From the NCBI RefSeq assembly GCF_902833145.1, contig NZ_CADFEN010000002.1:248001-312000 (forward strand): DNA of 64,000 bases, written 5' to 3'. A program made the position numbers and the translations under genes. The first letter of the stretch is position 1, and every line of letters begins with the position of its first letter. This document shows, piece by piece, positions 61,997-64,000 of the stretch. This stretch comes from Burkholderia sp. BCC0506 (GTDB lineage: Bacteria > Pseudomonadota > Gammaproteobacteria > Burkholderiales > Burkholderiaceae). The notes beneath the pieces are model-generated. The model worked only from the letters and a program-made list of their open reading frames with translations, ran no database searches and was not told where the DNA came from.

Positions 61997-62251
61997 ACGG
62001 CTTGCGCGGACTCAGCTTGAACCAGCATAGGCGGGCCAACCAATAATTTTGTGACAAGGTTCGCTCGCCATAGACCTATCGGTGAAGCCGGCTTGGCAGC
62101 TTCATTGCACACCGGCATTACAGTTTGGGCCCTCCTCCACCAGCCGTCCTTCCCCAGTGGGTTCGGAATAGGCGGCGAAACTCGGCTACCTCTGGCGTCT
62201 GTTCGAACTCGTCGGTAGTACTCGCGGCCGGATAAGCCGGCTTCGCCAACC

Positions 62252-62278
62252 AAAAGCCTCGTCCGGCGCCGGGCTTTT
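62252..62278. terminator. bidirectional intrinsic terminator
   Basis: AAAAGCC (62252-62258) pairs with GGCTTTT (62272-62278), with a palindromic CCGGCGCCGG inside the loop region and six Ts after it. It stands between the convergent DUF262 gene and the unknown gene at 62292, and can stop both. Confidence 0.8.
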
Positions 62279-62291
62279 TTGTGCGCGCCTC

Positions 62292-63821
62292 TCAGAACTC
62301 AAGCACGCGCCCGCTTCTGAGATGTGCGCGCACTTCGGCGCCGCTCTCAAAGGCGAGTTGCTTTCCGAACGCTTGCGCGATGCCCTCTAGTCCTTCACGG
62401 ATACTCTCGCCACGTAAGGTAGCTTCCGCGATGCTGTCGAAGGCGGTCTTGAGCTGTGTGCGTTTCTCGAGAAAGAACTGGTCGAATACAGCGTTCATTT
62501 GAAGGCAATACTCGTTGTGCTGCGCGATGATGCGTGCACAATACTCTTGAGTTCGCTTGCGCTGCTCGTTCGAGAGCTCGAGGTCCCGCACGGACTTCTG
62601 CAGCGCTGAATGCATGCTGCCGCTCAGCATCGAAGTGACCATGCCACCTACGAAGCCACCCACGACTGTGCCGATACCGGGGGCAATGAACGTGCCGACG
62701 ACGGCTCCGAAGTTTGACCCGGTGAGCGACACTGCGAGCGTTGTCCCCTCGCGGCTAATCTGACTCACGAGTTGCTCAGGCGTGATTTTCCCGGTGATTA
62801 CGTCAAGTATGGATTTGCCGAGTACGGTGGACGCCTGGACAATCATCGCAGGCGTGCTCCCCTTGCCAAGATTGCGCAGGACCTGTCCGTTGGCTGCTTG
62901 TAGTGCTCCTCCGAGAGTCGCCGTCATCGCCCCGGTGGCATACGCCATTACCGCGGCGCGGCCCGTGTCTGTGAGGATGTCGATAGAAGCATCGCCAACG
63001 GACTTCTCTCCATTGAAAACGTCGTAGCCGTTCCTCAAAAGGCTGATGCCGCCGCCAATGGCTGCGGCCGTTTGACCTGCCTCGACACCGGCTTTGTGTG
63101 CAATGCGCAACGCATCCTTACCGACGCTCAGGGTAGGGGACTTGCGCGCCTCCATGGCGTCTGTCGTTGACACCTCGCCCTTTACGGCTCGTTGGCGAGC
63201 GTCCTTGATGCGATTGATTTCAGCCTGCTTCTCGGCGGCAAGATTCGATTTGCCCTGCTTGGTCAGTGCGTTGACCTGCTCCTCGAGGTTCGCTTGCTGC
63301 TTGTCCCAGTCTCGCATGATGGCTTCGAACTGGTCTGGCGGCAGGACGAGTTTTGCCGTCTTGTATTTGTCGTAGTTCTTCCCGAAGTGGTCCTGATACT
63401 TCTCGATTTTCTTGTGGACCTTCATCTGGGCACCGCCGACGAATTGCCCGTCAGGGCCAAGAACGGCCGCGCCAGTATCGACGTCGACTTCCACGTAGTC
63501 GTAGACCTGGTGATTAACCTGATTCAAGTCATCCGTACGGGCAATTCGCGTCTTGTTGCCGGCAATAATGTTCTCGGCGTTGGCTCGCGCGACCTGCTTC
63601 ACCTCTGCTGAAAAGCCGGCTTGCTGGTGATAGTTGGTATCCGGGTCCGTAATCTTGAAGTTCGAAATCCGGAGCAGGTCCTCGAGAGAAGCGAAATGCT
63701 GGGCGCTCGCCATCGCGAACCGTTGTATCTGGAGCGTAGCGGCGAAGCTAACCTCGCGTTCGAAGTTTACAGCAGCCTCGTCGCGGGTTCTTTTGCTATC
63801 TGTGGGCATTGAGTCCATCAT
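62292..63821 (-). CDS. hypothetical protein with glycine-zipper membrane segment
   Basis: 509 residues from ATG 63821. It begins MMDSMPTDSKRTRDEAAVNF; a mostly helical N-terminal half with a charged segment (QQANLEEQVNALTKQGKSNL), then a Gly/Ala-rich hydrophobic middle (AGQTAAAIGGGISLLRNGYD; VMAYATGAMTATLGGALQAA) and a glycine zipper (GTFIAPGIGTVVGGFVGGMV). Helical C-terminal part. Such glycine-zipper regions occur in pore or membrane-disturbing proteins. It overlaps the upstream gene (ATGA), so the two are a coupled pair. No family recognised. Confidence 0.75.
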   Translation of the reverse strand: MMDSMPTDSKRTRDEAAVNFEREVSFAATLQIQRFAMASAQHFASLEDLLRISNFKITDPDTNYHQQAGFSAEVKQVARANAENIIAGNKTRIARTDDLNQVNHQVYDYVEVDVDTGAAVLGPDGQFVGGAQMKVHKKIEKYQDHFGKNYDKYKTAKLVLPPDQFEAIMRDWDKQQANLEEQVNALTKQGKSNLAAEKQAEINRIKDARQRAVKGEVSTTDAMEARKSPTLSVGKDALRIAHKAGVEAGQTAAAIGGGISLLRNGYDVFNGEKSVGDASIDILTDTGRAAVMAYATGAMTATLGGALQAANGQVLRNLGKGSTPAMIVQASTVLGKSILDVITGKITPEQLVSQISREGTTLAVSLTGSNFGAVVGTFIAPGIGTVVGGFVGGMVTSMLSGSMHSALQKSVRDLELSNEQRKRTQEYCARIIAQHNEYCLQMNAVFDQFFLEKRTQLKTAFDSIAEATLRGESIREGLEGIAQAFGKQLAFESGAEVRAHLRSGRVLEF

Positions 63822-64000
63822 GCGGCCATCCTGCGCTGCAGTTCGCCGACTTCCGCATTTTGGCCGTGCAGTTTTTCGATGACGCCGGCCATGAGCGCTC
63901 CTTCGCCGTCGAGCAGTGGCGTATCCAGAACGGCTAGCAGCAACGTGCAGGCGTTGCTTCCGTCCTCGAGCACGGGGTCGAGTGTCGCGGTTTCTGTGGT
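63818..64000 (-). CDS. C-terminal end of a hypothetical protein (cut by window edge)
   Basis: 60 residues are visible, TTETATLDPVLEDGSNACTL followed by LLAVLDTPLLDGEGALMAGV and IEKLHGQNAEVGELQRRMAA, ending at TGA 63820-63818. The frame is open to the edge, so the start lies outside. The TGA overlaps the next ATG. Nothing in the visible part identifies the function, but the coupling suggests that its product works with the glycine-zipper protein. Confidence 0.55.
   Translation of the reverse strand, partial: TTETATLDPVLEDGSNACTLLLAVLDTPLLDGEGALMAGVIEKLHGQNAEVGELQRRMAA

Noticed and set aside
62000-62250. Possible tRNA-like text (GTTCGAAC near 62211)
   Set aside because: No acceptor stem, D-arm or anticodon arm can be formed around it.

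Overview
The window is GC-rich, densely coded DNA of a Burkholderiales type. Gene content (ACC deaminase with an Lrp regulator, DUF3422, a DmeRF pair, MipA/OmpV, an ExeM nuclease, a vgrG-tle3 cluster) best fits a Burkholderia, probably of the cepacia complex and perhaps a secondary replicon. This placement is inferred from gene content and base composition only. No rRNA, tRNA, integrase, transposase or CRISPR array was recognised.

Region 1 (1-2.9 kb) is the end of an exopolysaccharide locus: a Wzy-like polymerase tail, a family 4 glycosyltransferase, a WecG/TagA/CpsF glycosyltransferase and a secreted polysaccharide-lyase-like protein, all overlapping. Region 2 (3-33.4 kb) is ordinary chromosome: ACC deaminase and its divergent Lrp regulator, PoxB, a small methyltransferase with a short upstream ORF, a broken acyltransferase, two LysR regulators, several GNATs, trans-aconitate methyltransferase, an MFS carrier, HxlR/GST, a cation exchanger, a Ni/Co-type DmeR-DmeF unit with two visible candidate operators, a secreted ExeM-type nuclease, an S10-type lipoprotein peptidase, an MDR oxidoreductase with an XRE regulator, and a cysteine desulfurase fused to a DUF442 domain.

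Region 3 (33.5-41.3 kb) is a type VI secretion effector cassette on the minus strand: vgrG, tle3 lipase, tla3-like partner, PAAR tip and a KorA/TrfB-like DNA-binding protein. AT-rich DNA lies on both sides, and no T6SS core gene is present, so it is an orphan effector module. Region 4 (41.4-46.7 kb) holds an exported protein, MipA, a two-component system, a small conserved-looking protein behind a structured leader, and a GNAT.

Region 5 (46.7-64 kb) is accessory DNA with the look of a defence island. A WYL regulator sits in the middle of two divergent arms. The left arm carries a SIR2 protein and an unknown protein. The right arm carries a 5'-nucleotidase, four small unknown proteins, a second SIR2 protein, an AddB-like nuclease and an AddA-like helicase-nuclease, followed by a GmrSD-type DUF262/DUF1524 protein. 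A palindrome lies between the arms. A glycine-zipper protein of unknown function and its overlapping partner run in from the right edge. The WYL-centred SIR2/helicase-nuclease module is the best candidate here for an undescribed system. Its parts are recognisable, but I cannot tell from sequence alone whether the combination has been described.
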